Shown here: positions 1 to 9,236 of the stretch, piece by piece | Numbering within the stretch: position 1 is the first letter of the stretch | How the letters are laid out: each line of letters begins with the position of its first letter | Source: Oceanisphaera psychrotolerans | GTDB taxonomy: Bacteria > Pseudomonadota > Gammaproteobacteria > Enterobacterales > Aeromonadaceae | Length of the DNA: 42,355 nt | Assembly (NCBI RefSeq): GCF_001870485.1 | Contig: NZ_MDKE01000024.1 | Coordinates: 1 to 42,355, forward strand | Direction: 5' to 3' | Program-made: the position numbers and the translations under genes | Notes under the pieces: model-generated | What the model was told of the DNA's origin: nothing | Database searches by the model: none | What the model saw: only the letters and a program-made list of their open reading frames with translations

Positions 1-142
1 TCCTGATAGCCAAAAACACGGAAACCTCACTTGCGAAAAGCGAGGTGTCCATATAGGGTTCATGGCGTGTCGAGGGAGGCGGCTGTGTTGCCTCTAGTCT
101 GAGGTCATTCGATAGTTATGGAATTGGTATCACAGGTCAGTA

Positions 143-1027
143 TTACAAAGGCTCCAGCGCCGTCTGCTGGAAGGCGCGGATCAGCGGATCGTCCAGCCGT
201 TTCTTCAGCAGACACACCCCCACCTCGATGGATTTCAGTGCCGGGCTGTGTGACAGCACCCGCACCTTGTCACCCATGGGGCTGTGATCGATCACCACCC
301 TGGGTACCACGCCGATACCGAAGCCCAGCGCCACCATGCCGATAATGGCCTCGTTGCCGGCCACTTCCGCGTAGATATTGGGGTTGATGCCCCTGGCCTT
401 GAACCACTGGTTGGCCCGCTTGCGGGCCACGCCCTGTTCCGACACGATCACCGGCAGCCGCCGCCAGTCCAGCGGCCGCTGCTCCAGCAGTTCGCTGATC
501 GGTCCCGGCGAGGTGGGCGCGATAAACACCATGGGCACCGTCTGCAGGTTGATGAAATGTACCTTGGCCGGCAGGGCGTCGGGGCGGGCGGCGATGGCCA
601 GCTCGGATTCGTCGTCCAGTATCTTGTCGATGGCCAGTGCCGGGTCGCCGGTTTCCAGCCGGATTTCCAGTCGGGGGTAGCGGCTGCGAAAACGTTCCAA
701 TATACCGGGCAGCAGAAAGTAGCTGGCGGTGACCGAGCAGAATACCCGCAGCCGCCCCTGCAGGTTGTCGTCGCCGTGCTTCAGCTCCTGCTTCAGGTTT
801 TGCCAGTCGGCCAGCCAGCCCTGGGCAAACTGCTGCAGCCTGGCGCCGGCCGGGGTCAGGGTGACGCTGCGGTTGTCTCTTACCAGCAATTCACAGCCGG
901 TATCCTGTTCCAGTCGTTGTATGGCCCGGCTGAGGGTGGAAGGACTCACCGCCATGGCATCGGCGGTGTGGCCGAAGTGCAGGCTCTGGCTCAGATGGAC
1001 GAACAGTTCGAGGTGACGGAAATCCAT
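143..1027 (-). CDS. ilvY: IlvY, LysR-type activator of ilvC
   Basis: LysR-family regulator of 294 residues, close to the usual IlvY length of about 297. The N-terminal winged helix-turn-helix (about residues 1-60) contains VSPSTLSRAIQRLEQD and VRDNRSVTLTPAG, which match E. coli IlvY closely. Residues from about 90 to 290 form the effector-binding domain. IlvY binds acetohydroxy acids, the substrates of IlvC, and activates ilvC transcription. Here it is divergent from ilvC with 152 bp between the two starts, the classical arrangement. The ATG is preceded by a short leader. Function is well supported by both sequence and neighbour. Confidence 0.95.
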   Translation of the reverse strand: MDFRHLELFVHLSQSLHFGHTADAMAVSPSTLSRAIQRLEQDTGCELLVRDNRSVTLTPAGARLQQFAQGWLADWQNLKQELKHGDDNLQGRLRVFCSVTASYFLLPGILERFRSRYPRLEIRLETGDPALAIDKILDDESELAIAARPDALPAKVHFINLQTVPMVFIAPTSPGPISELLEQRPLDWRRLPVIVSEQGVARKRANQWFKARGINPNIYAEVAGNEAIIGMVALGFGIGVVPRVVIDHSPMGDKVRVLSHSPALKSIEVGVCLLKKRLDDPLIRAFQQTALEPL

Positions 1028-1179
1028 GGGGCCCCACAGGTTGTCGTTGCAAAAAATGAAATACTCTATTTCGAATATATCATTTTAAGCAATGATACGC
1101 TTGGGGTATAGTGTCTGGGTCGTCACCGGGAAAGCGGTGCAAGCATTCAAATTAAACGGATTAATTGGAGCAAAAGGTC
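1028..1179 (+). promoter_or_regulatory. ilvY-ilvC divergent control region
   Basis: This 152-bp gap between divergent ilvY and ilvC must hold both promoters and the IlvY operators. A perfect inverted repeat GAAATA-CTC-TATTTC lies at 1058-1072. It sits between a TTGCAA at 1047-1052 and an AAGCAATG at 1087-1094, which resembles the TTGCAA-type half-sites known for IlvY. A possible ilvC -10 element TATAGT is at 1107-1112 with a poor -35 sixteen bases upstream, as expected for an activated promoter. The ilvC ribosome site GGAG is at 1167-1170. Operator assignment is inference. Confidence 0.55.
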
Positions 1180-2664
1180 ATGGCTAACTATTTCAACACC
1201 CTGAATCTGCGTCAGCAGCTCGAACAGCTCGGCAAATGCCGCTTCATGCATCGCGCCGAATTTGCCGATGGTTGTAACTACCTGAAAGGCAAGAAGGTCG
1301 TTATCGTCGGCTGTGGCGCCCAGGGTCTGAACCAGGGTCTGAACATGCGCGATTCCGGCCTGGACGTGGCCTATGCCCTGCGTGCCGAAGCCATTGCCGA
1401 AAAACGCAAGTCTTTCCAGCAGGCTACCGAGAACGGCTTCAAGGTGGGTACCTATGAAGAGCTGATTCCTACCGCCGATCTGGTCATGAACCTGACTCCG
1501 GACAAGCAGCACACCTCTGCCGTTAACGCCGTTATGCCGCTGATGAAAGACGGTGCCGCCCTGGGTTACTCCCACGGTTTCAACATCGTTGAAGAAGGCA
1601 TGCAGATCCGTAACGACATCACCGTCGTGATGGTAGCGCCCAAGTGCCCCGGCACCGAAGTACGCGAAGAATACAAGCGTGGTTTCGGCGTACCGACCCT
1701 GATCGCCGTACACCCCGAGAACGATCCCAAGGGTGAAGGTCTGGCCATCGCCAAGGCCTGGGCGTCCGCTACCGGCGGCGACCGTGCCGGCGTACTGGAA
1801 TCCTCCTTCGTGGCCGAAGTGAAATCCGACCTGATGGGCGAGCAGACCATTCTGTGCGGCATGCTGCAGGCTGGCGCCATCGTGTGCCACGAGAAGATGG
1901 TCGCCGACGGCATCGACGCCGGTTATGCCGGCAAGCTGATCCAGTTCGGTTGGGAAACCATCACCGAAGCCCTGAAGCAGGGCGGCATCACCAACATGAT
2001 GGATCGTCTGTCCAACCCGGCCAAGATCAAGGCCTTCGACCTGGCCGAAGAGCTGAAAGAGCTGATGCGTCCGCTGTTCAACAAGCACATGGATGACATC
2101 ATCCAGGGCAACTTCTCTGCCGGCATGATGGCCGACTGGGCCAATGACGACAAAGACCTGCTGACCTGGCGCGAAGAAACTGCCGAAACCAGCTTCGAGC
2201 AGTACCCGGCTTCCGATGAAGTGATCGACGAGCAGGAATACTTCGACAACGGCATCCTGCTGGTGGCCATGGTGAAAGCCGGTGTCGAGCTGGCCTTCGA
2301 AGCCATGACCGCTTCCGGCATCATCGACGAGTCTGCCTACTACGAGTCTCTGCACGAACTGCCGCTGATCGCCAACACCGTTGCCCGTAAGCGTCTGTAC
2401 GAAATGAACGTGGTTATCTCCGATACCGCCGAGTACGGTAACTACCTGTTCGCTCACGCCGCCGTACCGCTGCTGCGCGAGCAGTTCATGCCGAAAGTGG
2501 GCACCGACGTGATTGGCAAGACCATCAAGGTCGAGTCCAACTCCGTTGACAACCGTCGCCTGATCGACGTGAACGAAGCCATTCGCAACCACCCGGTTGA
2601 GACCATCGGCAAGACTCTGCGTTCTTACATGACCGACATGAAGAACATCGCCGTTGGCGGTTGA
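1180..2664 (+). CDS. ilvC: Ketol-acid reductoisomerase (class II, NADPH)
   Basis: IlvC converts 2-acetolactate or 2-aceto-2-hydroxybutyrate to the dihydroxy acids of valine and isoleucine synthesis, using NADPH and Mg2+. The 494-residue product is the long class II form with a duplicated C-terminal helical domain, as in enterobacteria. The N-terminus [20 protein letters not shown] is almost identical to E. coli. The dinucleotide-binding loop [10 protein letters not shown] follows at about residue 45. The ATG at 1180 was chosen over an in-frame TTG at 1165 because GGAG lies 9 bases before it and homologues begin MANYF. It is followed by a clear terminator, so it is probably transcribed alone. 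Confidence 0.97.
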   Translation: MANYFNTLNLRQQLEQLGKCRFMHRAEFADGCNYLKGKKVVIVGCGAQGLNQGLNMRDSGLDVAYALRAEAIAEKRKSFQQATENGFKVGTYEELIPTADLVMNLTPDKQHTSAVNAVMPLMKDGAALGYSHGFNIVEEGMQIRNDITVVMVAPKCPGTEVREEYKRGFGVPTLIAVHPENDPKGEGLAIAKAWASATGGDRAGVLESSFVAEVKSDLMGEQTILCGMLQAGAIVCHEKMVADGIDAGYAGKLIQFGWETITEALKQGGITNMMDRLSNPAKIKAFDLAEELKELMRPLFNKHMDDIIQGNFSAGMMADWANDDKDLLTWREETAETSFEQYPASDEVIDEQEYFDNGILLVAMVKAGVELAFEAMTASGIIDESAYYESLHELPLIANTVARKRLYEMNVVISDTAEYGNYLFAHAAVPLLREQFMPKVGTDVIGKTIKVESNSVDNRRLIDVNEAIRNHPVETIGKTLRSYMTDMKNIAVGG

Positions 2665-2695
2665 TAGATAACAATAAACAGAGCTGAAAAGACAA

Positions 2696-2724
2696 GGGAG
2701 GCGCAAGCCTCCCTTTTTGTTTTC
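2696..2724 (+). terminator. Rho-independent terminator of ilvC
   Basis: Perfect 7-bp stem GGGAGGC / GCCTCCC with a GCAA tetraloop at 2696-2713, followed by TTTTTGTTTT. It starts 32 bp after the ilvC stop. Confidence 0.9.
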
Positions 2725-2774
2725 GTCGCCATTGGCGCCACTGTTATCGGCTGGCGCCTGCGGACAGCAGAGGC

Positions 2775-3377
2775 TCAGTAATCCACGCCTGCCATGACCC
2801 ACACCACACGTGTTTCGGTGTCGCCGGGGTTATGTATCAGGTGGGGCTCTTCTCCCGTAATCGAGAAACTGTCGCCGGCTTCGAGCAAGAATGTCTGCTC
2901 GCCGATGGTGAGTTCCAGTTGACCCGCTTCCACATAGCCGGCTTCTTCCCCCTTGCGTTGCCGGGGAACTTCGCCTCCGCTTCCCCCGGGGGCGAGTCGG
3001 GTCATGATCAGTATCAATTGGCCACTAAGGCGTGGCGAAAGCAGTTCCTCGCGAGCACCGATTCCGGAAAATGCCATGGATCGCCGCCGGTCGGCGCGCA
3101 CGATATACTCGCGTTCCTGGCTGGGCAGGTCATCGCCGGGCTGAAAAAACCAGCTGGCACGGACTCCCAGGGCATCGCCAATCGTTTGCAACACCCCTAT
3201 GGGCAGAGACGACACCCCCCGTTCCACCTGGCTCAAGTATCCGACCGACTTGTTGACCTTCGCCGCCAGTGTCGACAGCGTCATTTTCCTGGATTTGCGT
3301 AAATCGCGAATTTGCTGACCTATTCGCAAGTCATCATGTTCTGCGGCCGGGCGGTTAGTGTCTTTTGATACTGACAT
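2775..3377 (-). CDS. XRE-family regulator with C-terminal cupin domain
   Basis: About 200 residues. An XRE helix-turn-helix occupies about residues 20-75 (IGQQIRDLRKSRKMTLSTLA, then GYLSQVERGVSSLP). A cupin_2 sensor domain fills the C-terminus (GEEAGYVEAGQLELTIGEQ, then LEAGDSFSITGEEPHLIHNP). This is the architecture of PuuR and related regulators of polyamine, amino-acid and amine catabolism. It is the last gene of a leftward group with a BCCT transporter and a PuuB-like oxidoreductase, so local control of that group is likely. I chose the ATG at 3377 because the domain begins shortly after it; the reading frame stays open to 3455, and AGGGG lies about 13 bases upstream. Inducer unknown. Confidence 0.85.
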   Translation of the reverse strand: MSVSKDTNRPAAEHDDLRIGQQIRDLRKSRKMTLSTLAAKVNKSVGYLSQVERGVSSLPIGVLQTIGDALGVRASWFFQPGDDLPSQEREYIVRADRRRSMAFSGIGAREELLSPRLSGQLILIMTRLAPGGSGGEVPRQRKGEEAGYVEAGQLELTIGEQTFLLEAGDSFSITGEEPHLIHNPGDTETRVVWVMAGVDY

Positions 3378-3537
3378 GGTCTCATGTATACCCCTTGAGA
3401 TCGTTATGCAGTAAAGCCTAACAGATGTGCAGGTGATTTTTTGAAGAAAAAACAAGACTTTTCACTAATACGCCAGAAACGTATTTTTGGTGAAAATCGA
3501 GGCGCCAGCCTTGCGCCTCTCTGGAGCGGGGAGCAAG

Positions 3538-3571
3538 GGCCATGGGCGGCGAATCTTGGTCGCCCATGGCC
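3538..3571 (-). terminator. Long hairpin between NTF2-like and XRE-cupin genes
   Basis: Perfect 11-bp inverted repeat GGCCATGGGCG / CGCCCATGGCC with a 12-base loop, in the 230-bp gap downstream of the NTF2-like gene. There is no good T-run, so it may be a weak terminator, an mRNA-stabilising hairpin or an operator. Confidence 0.4.
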
Positions 3572-3607
3572 TGCCGGCAAGCCGGCTCATACATATGAGG
3601 GCGTGGA

Positions 3608-3985
3608 TCAAGCCGGTTCGAAAGGAGGCCGTTGTTTGCGAAATGCCTGTTTGCCGATGATCTTGCCATCACGGAAGGTGAAGATGTCGACGCCGTCGGC
3701 TTCGATACGCTTGCCGTCGGGCTGAGTCGCCACGAAGGTGGATTCGGAGATGACTCGATCATCCGCAAAATAATGATTGCCGTTGATCCACTGCACATCG
3801 GGCATGGTGCCCCAGGTGTCTTCGAAGCGTTCCCTGACCGCCTGCCGGCCTTTGATGCGGGTGCCATAGGCTTCATTGCCTGCGACGGTATCGAATACGA
3901 TATCGTCGGCAAAGTACTCCATGACCGCCTCGATATCATGGCGGTTAAAGGCGTGAAAGAGATCGTACATATCCTGATTGGTCAT
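3608..3985 (-). CDS. NTF2-like / SnoaL-type small protein
   Basis: 125 residues with the cone-shaped alpha+beta NTF2/SnoaL pattern: an N-terminal helix with FHAFNRHDIEAVMEYFADD, the RIKGRQAVRERFEDTWGTMP segment typical of SnoaL-like folds, and a final DIFTFRDGKI strand. Such proteins are isomerases, hydrolases or ligand-binding accessories, and sequence alone does not say which. GGAG lies 7 bases before the ATG. It sits directly after the FAD oxidoreductase in the same leftward group, so it may act on that enzyme's product; this is inference. Confidence 0.75.
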   Translation of the reverse strand: MTNQDMYDLFHAFNRHDIEAVMEYFADDIVFDTVAGNEAYGTRIKGRQAVRERFEDTWGTMPDVQWINGNHYFADDRVISESTFVATQPDGKRIEADGVDIFTFRDGKIIGKQAFRKQRPPFEPA

Positions 3986-4018
3986 TTTTCTACTCCATTG
4001 AGTTGACGGTTTTTGTGT

Positions 4019-4039
4019 GGGCAGTACCGGGTACTGCCC
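4019..4039 (-). repeat. Hairpin between FAD oxidoreductase and NTF2-like genes
   Basis: Near-perfect palindrome with arms GGGCAGTA / TACTGCCC in the 74-bp gap between the two leftward genes. No T-run follows on the minus strand. It could be an mRNA processing or stability element, or a regulator site. Confidence 0.4.
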
Positions 4040-4059
4040 TCTGTTTGCATGCGCCTGGT

Positions 4060-5435
4060 TTAACGTACAGTGTCCAGTACCTGAAAATATTTATAGAGCG
4101 CCCGTTGACCGAGCCGACGCAGGGGCCGCAACGGATGACTGGGCAGAGGGGAGCTGAAGATGGGCAGATCCGCCTCCTTGATCTTCTCACCGGCAATCAG
4201 GGTCGCCATTTGCTTTGATGCATAGGCAGAGAAGGACACGCCGTTACCACTGTATCCCTGCGCATAGAACACGCTTTGCTTGGGATCGGGCTGCACAATA
4301 CGTGGCATCATGTCGTGAGAGATGTCCATCCAGCCGTGGGAGAAGAAGGGGGTTTCGATGCCTGCCAGCGCCGGGAACTTGCGGGCAATCGCTTCCTGCA
4401 CTATCTGCAAATGCCTGGGGTTTTGCGCGTCGGCGCCACTGATGGCGCTGCGGCTGCCGATCTGCAACCGTTTCTCGGGCAGAAAACGGTAGTAGTAACG
4501 AAGCTTGCGGGTATCCGTCATGAAGATGGTGGAGCGGAAACCGCAGGCCTCGATTTCATCGTCCGTCAGGGTGCGGGTCCATACCGAATTGGCCATAATC
4601 GGCATATTGCGGTAGGCGGTCAGCTTGTTCAGGTTCGGGCTGGTATATCCCGCCGTGGCAATGCCCACGGCACGAGCCCTTACCGTCCCGCCCGGTGTTT
4701 GCAGGTAGTGGATCTTGCCATCTGTCGTCCAGTTCTGGACCGGGCTTCCGGTATGGATTTTCGCGCCCAGCCGGCGCGCCACCCGGGCGTAGCATAGGCC
4801 AGTTTCAGTGGCTGCACGGCAATACCGACGGGCTCGAGCATGGCACCATGACATTCCTGATCGCCAACATACTGATTCAGCACGGTGTCGCGATCGATCA
4901 CCCTTGTCTTGTAGCCCAGTACCTCGTTACACAGCTGTGATTCCTTTCTCAACCCATCCAGTGCCTGCTTGCTGTGAGCGATAAGCAGGTTGCCCAGGTT
5001 TTGGGGTTCGCAATCGATTTCCGGATCCTCGGTCATCGACTGAAACACCTCGAAGCCTTCCAGGCTGTTGGCATGCAGGCGGCGGGCCACATCGGCTCCC
5101 CACTTCCTGACCCACTGACTGCGACTCAGGCGGCCCCAGGCGAGGTGGCCCTGGCCGCCATTACGGCCCGAACAACCCCAGCCAATCTGGTTGGCTTCCA
5201 GTACTACCGCCTTGATGCCGTACTCACGGGCCAGGAACATGGCGGTAGCCAGTCCGGTAAATCCCCCGCCAATCAGCACCACATCGGCGTCCATGTCGCC
5301 ATTGACCGGACCGTCATCTTGCGGTGGCTCTCCCGCGTGAAATCGCCAGTAACTCGGTGGATAGTCCATCGCGGTGCCCGGTGACGAGTCACGCAGCGGA
5401 TCATAATGAGGATAATAAGGCTGAGATGTAGACAT
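4060..5435 (-). pseudogene. DAO/PuuB-like FAD-dependent oxidoreductase, one-base frameshift
   Basis: Two overlapping frames together encode one DAO-family enzyme of about 457 residues. The first part (start 5435) has the FAD-binding motif VVLIGGGFTGLATAMFLA and the family motif GCSGRNGGQ. It runs in frame to LKLAY near 4794. The second part continues in another frame from YARVARRLGAKIHTG to the end, including YAQGYSGNGVSFSAYASKQM, the typical C-terminal FAD-contact region. Adding one base near 4792 restores LAYGYARVARRLGA. Such enzymes oxidise amines or amino acids, for example gamma-glutamylputrescine. The BCCT transporter upstream and cupin regulator downstream fit a catabolic set. Either a recent loss-of-function mutation or a sequencing error. 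Confidence 0.8.
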
Positions 5436-5657
5436 CGTTTAGTTCGCTCTATGCTGATATGGAAACCAAATTGCCATGAAAAAGGTGGCATCGTTCGAAA
5501 CTGAAGATTCACATAACTATCTCGTTAAAGAGTCCATTCACACCTCCTCTAAAGCATTTGAACCTCTTTGTTCAGTTCCTGTGGTCCGCTCGCGCAGCCA
5601 GTTGATGGCAGGCAAACAGACCACTTGCCTTTCACCTCGAAACCGGAAAGAGCACGC

Positions 5658-7256
5658 TCATGTTGCTTTCGGCTTTGTCAGTGTGAGCATCCGGTAGACG
5701 GAGTACATGTAGGCGATACCCACGAAGAAGAAAGGCGCGCCGACGACAATGGCGAGACTCTTTATTGCCGAGAAACCGCCAAATATCTGAAACATGATGC
5801 CGGTAAAGCCGATGATGACCCCCCACAGCAGACGCATGGAGACTTTGGGGTTTTCGTTGCCATTGGATACCTGCATGGCGGCAAAGAAGGAGGCGGAGTC
5901 GGAGGTAGTCACCGCGAACACCACGATATTGAACAGCACCATCAGGCTGAGCCACCAGCCGCCGGGCATGCTTCCCAGCAGCAGGTAGATACCGGACTCG
6001 GGTTTCTCCTGAACGCTCTCCCACAGCGGGGCAATATCATTCACTTCGATATAGCCGGCCGATCCTCCCCAGATACTGAACCAGCCGATGGTCAGCACCA
6101 TGGGCACCAGGATGACGCCGAGAATGAACTCCCGCAGGGTGCGGCCCTTGGAAATGCGTGCAATGAAACCGCCGCAGAAGGGAATGTAGGAGATGTACCA
6201 CAGCCAGTAGAACACGACCCACCAGCCCAGCCATTCTCGCTGTTCGAAGCTGCCGGCATCGGACCAGAACTGCAACGAGAAGACCTGTCCGAAGTAGTCG
6301 CCAACCTGCTGGGTAGCCAGGTTCAACAGGTACTGTGCGGGTGCATGCCCGAAGAAGAGGATGGCAAGCAGAATTATACCGGCCATGATCATGTTCGCCT
6401 GGCTGAGCAACTTGATGCCACGCTCAACACCGGTTGCGGCAGAGATCACATAGGCGATGATGACCACTATCATCACCAGCGCCTGTCCTACCGGGCCGAG
6501 ATCAAGCCCGAACAGGGTATTCAGCCCATAGCTGATGGAGGCGACACCAAGCCCTATCATGGTGGCGTTACCACCTATGGTGCCGATAATGCCCAGACCG
6601 TTGGCCAGGCGCCCCCAGATACTGGTGTTGCAGCGATCTCCGAGAATACCGTACAGGCCGGTTGCTACCGTGAGGGGCTGACCGTATCGATAGGCGGGAA
6701 AGGCGATGGCCCAGGCGGCCACGGCAAAGAGTGCCCAGCCATGCATGCCCCAGTCGAGCAGGGTAATCTGCACGGCCTTGGCGACCCCACCGGCCTGGCC
6801 GGCCTGCCCCATATCGATGACGTGGGGTGACTCGTAAAGGTGGGTCAGTGGTTCGGCGACACTGAAGAAAACAAAGCCGATACCCAGGCCGCAGCTGAAC
6901 ATCATCGCCACCCAGGAACCGAACGAGAAATCCGGTACCGTATCATCCGCCCCCAGTTTCAGATCGCCGTAGGGGCTGATAAAGAGGTACAGGCAAAAAA
7001 TCAGGGTCGCGCCTACACCGAGTAAAACACTCCACCCAAAGTTGAAGATCAAGAAATCCCTGATGGAAGACAAGGTATTGCCCATCGCGTCGGGGAATAA
7101 AAATGCGTAAATCATCAGGGACGTATATATCGCCAGAACCGGCCAGAACAGGGTCCTGTCATATTCACCAAACAGCCGGGTGGTAATGCCACCGCTCGGA
7201 CCCATTGTCGTCCTGGGTGGATAACTGCCGACCTTACTGATCACTGTATCATTCAC
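5658..7256 (-). CDS. BCCT-family transporter (betaine/choline/carnitine type)
   Basis: 532 residues with the BCCT layout of 12 predicted membrane segments. Recognisable family signatures are GLGIGFVFFSVAEPLTHLY, QITLLDWGMHGWALFAVAAW and WYISYIPFCGGFIARISKGR, followed by GWFSIWGGSAGY. BCCT carriers import quaternary amines or related zwitterions by ion symport or exchange. There is no long cytoplasmic C-terminal osmosensing tail as in BetP or BetT, so nutrient uptake is more likely than osmoprotection. It is first in the leftward group with the FAD oxidoreductase, 222 bp downstream. The substrate cannot be assigned. Confidence 0.92.
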   Translation of the reverse strand: MNDTVISKVGSYPPRTTMGPSGGITTRLFGEYDRTLFWPVLAIYTSLMIYAFLFPDAMGNTLSSIRDFLIFNFGWSVLLGVGATLIFCLYLFISPYGDLKLGADDTVPDFSFGSWVAMMFSCGLGIGFVFFSVAEPLTHLYESPHVIDMGQAGQAGGVAKAVQITLLDWGMHGWALFAVAAWAIAFPAYRYGQPLTVATGLYGILGDRCNTSIWGRLANGLGIIGTIGGNATMIGLGVASISYGLNTLFGLDLGPVGQALVMIVVIIAYVISAATGVERGIKLLSQANMIMAGIILLAILFFGHAPAQYLLNLATQQVGDYFGQVFSLQFWSDAGSFEQREWLGWWVVFYWLWYISYIPFCGGFIARISKGRTLREFILGVILVPMVLTIGWFSIWGGSAGYIEVNDIAPLWESVQEKPESGIYLLLGSMPGGWWLSLMVLFNIVVFAVTTSDSASFFAAMQVSNGNENPKVSMRLLWGVIIGFTGIMFQIFGGFSAIKSLAIVVGAPFFFVGIAYMYSVYRMLTLTKPKAT

Positions 7257-7535
7257 CAGCTTAACCTCCGTGTAGTTGTACAGATAGTGGATATACAGCT
7301 GATAGCCGCGCCATTCTTATCCACATAGGTGAAAATAGCACCAGTTATGCTTTTTTCAATGAAAAAAATTAGAATAATTTCACTTTATTTTCATTTTGTT
7401 TACATTTGGATCGTGCGGCGTTCCTTGCCAGGGGGAGGTTCGACGACCGGCTGGGAGCGAATAAATCTCGCCGAACTCGGGGCTATCGGGCAGGTTCTTC
7501 GGTTATAATGCGCGCTTAATCAGGGGGAGGGGTCG

Positions 7536-8309
7536 ATGAGTTTTGATGAGCGTTTTGGTGGTATTGCCCGGCTGTACGGGGCCGATGCCCTGGCCCGGTT
7601 TGCAAAGACCCATGTGTGTGTGATCGGCATCGGTGGGGTAGGATCCTGGGCGGCGGAAGCCCTGGCTCGCTCCGGTATCGGCGCCATCACCCTGATCGAC
7701 ATGGATGACATCTGCATCACCAACACCAACCGTCAGATCCACGCGCTCAACAACCAGATTGGCCAGGAAAAAACCGTGGCCATGGCCGAGCGGATCGCCT
7801 TGATCAACCCCGACTGTCGGGTGAGGGTGGTGGACGACTTCATCAGTCCGGACAATCTGGCCGAGCACCTGCTGGCGGAGTTCGACTATGTGGTGGATGC
7901 CATCGATTCGGTCAAGGCCAAGGTGGCGCTGATCGCCTATTGCAAGCGCAACAAGATCCCGGTGATCACCGCCGGTGGCGCCGGTGGCCAGCTTGATCCC
8001 ACCCAGATCCGGATCGCCGATCTCAGCAAGACCATTCAGGATCCGCTGGCCGCCAAGGTACGCGGCGATCTGCGTCGATTTCACAACTTCAGCAAGAATC
8101 CCAAGCGCAAGTTCGGCGTGGACTGCGTCTTCTCCACCGAACAGCCGCGCTATCCGGACGGCGCCGGTGGCATCTGCAGCACCAAGAAGGAATCGGACGG
8201 CACCATGAAGATGGACTGCGCCTCCGGCTTCGGCGCCATCACCCATATTACCGCTACCTTCGGTTTCTTTATGGTCAGTAGGGTGTTGGCGAAGCTGACG
8301 GCAAAATAG
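7536..8309 (+). CDS. tcdA: tRNA threonylcarbamoyladenosine dehydratase TcdA (CsdL)
   Basis: E1-like (ThiF/MoeB fold) enzyme that cyclises t6A37 of tRNA to ct6A using ATP, working with the CsdA/CsdE sulfur relay in E. coli. The 257-residue product has the nucleotide-binding loop GIGGVGSWAAEALARSGIG at residues 31-49, the adjacent DMDDICITNTNRQ and the family C-terminal GFGAITHITATFGF. A strong ribosome site GGGGGAGG precedes the ATG. In E. coli tcdA is convergent with csdA-csdE. Here the same convergent orientation is kept, but 7.8 kb of other genes lie between them. Confidence 0.95.
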   Translation: MSFDERFGGIARLYGADALARFAKTHVCVIGIGGVGSWAAEALARSGIGAITLIDMDDICITNTNRQIHALNNQIGQEKTVAMAERIALINPDCRVRVVDDFISPDNLAEHLLAEFDYVVDAIDSVKAKVALIAYCKRNKIPVITAGGAGGQLDPTQIRIADLSKTIQDPLAAKVRGDLRRFHNFSKNPKRKFGVDCVFSTEQPRYPDGAGGICSTKKESDGTMKMDCASGFGAITHITATFGFFMVSRVLAKLTAK

Positions 8310-8491
8310 CCTGAGCGTTAAGTCTGTCTATTCGTTACCGGTTGCTTGCGCTGGTTCAGCGAGGTGGCCGCCGCGTAGTTAGGTCGTTATTCAGCGCTCT
8401 GGCAGCCTGAGTGACCGCGTGTTCAGACTCGTCCGGGAGCGGTAGAGCATGACAACGGCAAAGAGGCGCCGCTGATGTCAATTCGAGGATT

Positions 8492-9160
8492 TTACTTCAG
8501 CACACATGCATTGATTAGTGACTTTATCTCAAGGACATGTGACCTCAGGTGTGATTTGGCTTCTTCCAGCTCGCCATTGCTAAGCTTTTGATAAATAAAG
8601 CGATGATCGTTGAGAATTTCTTCAAATGCGGTATCTGTGCTGGTGAGGTGACTACGGATGGCGCCGATATGATACTGGACCAGATGGTAGCTTTTTTTCA
8701 GGAAAGAGTTATTGCAATACTTGAAGAAGGTTTCATGAAACTCGCCATCCAACAGCAGGAAAGCCTTAAAATCTTTATTTCTGAATTTATGTTCCATTTT
8801 AACAATGCAAATTTCGAGGCTTTCCAGAAATGCCTGTGGATTATTGCGCATGGCTTCTTCAATGGCGACCGGCTCAAGGTAGCTGCGAAAGTTACACAGC
8901 TCAAGAATGGATTGCTCATCAGGCTGGAAAACAAAGCTTCCTTTTTGCGGGATGATATCAATCAGGCCTTCCTGTTTGAGGATAAACAGCGCCTCACGCA
9001 CAGGCGTTTTACTCACCCCAAAGGTTTCGGACAATGAGGCTTCAGAAAGGGGCTGACCCAGGGACAGTTCGCCACTTACAATGGACAGACGCAGGTTTTC
9101 TGCAACGTTTTCGGTCAGACTTTTGGGGCGGGTAATACTTTTCAAGGTTGTTACCGTCAT
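8492..9160 (-). CDS. GntR-family regulator, FadR/FCD subfamily
   Basis: 222 residues: an N-terminal GntR winged helix-turn-helix (about 15-75; LSEASLSETFGVSKTPVREALFILKQEGLI) and a C-terminal all-helical FCD ligand domain with the usual metal-ligand positions (D in LLLDGEFHETFF, H in HYHIGAIRSHL, H in KSHLRSHV). FCD regulators respond to small organic acids and usually repress neighbouring catabolic genes. It is last in the leftward TRAP transporter group, 76 bp after dctP. Three copies of a 17-bp palindrome in the surrounding promoters are its likely operators. Composition is AT-richer than the flanking housekeeping genes. Confidence 0.93.
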   Translation of the reverse strand: MTVTTLKSITRPKSLTENVAENLRLSIVSGELSLGQPLSEASLSETFGVSKTPVREALFILKQEGLIDIIPQKGSFVFQPDEQSILELCNFRSYLEPVAIEEAMRNNPQAFLESLEICIVKMEHKFRNKDFKAFLLLDGEFHETFFKYCNNSFLKKSYHLVQYHIGAIRSHLTSTDTAFEEILNDHRFIYQKLSNGELEEAKSHLRSHVLEIKSLINACVLK

Positions 9161-9236
9161 TTTGTTTTATACCAGTCGTTATTTTACCTGATCAATCGTC
9201 ATGTTGCAGCCCCCTCGAGGGAGGGGGCTGGCATGA

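Noticed and set aside
1-142. Small imperfect hairpin near 26-48
   Set aside because: Short, with a mismatch, and no T-run; too weak to call a terminator for ilvY or its neighbour.
1147-2802. 551-residue open frame antisense to ilvC
   Set aside because: It mirrors ilvC codon structure, has no ribosome site or family similarity, and ilvC is certain.
5568-6830. 420-residue frame antisense to the BCCT gene
   Set aside because: Composition rich in His/Gly/Gln with no domain; a shadow of the transporter.
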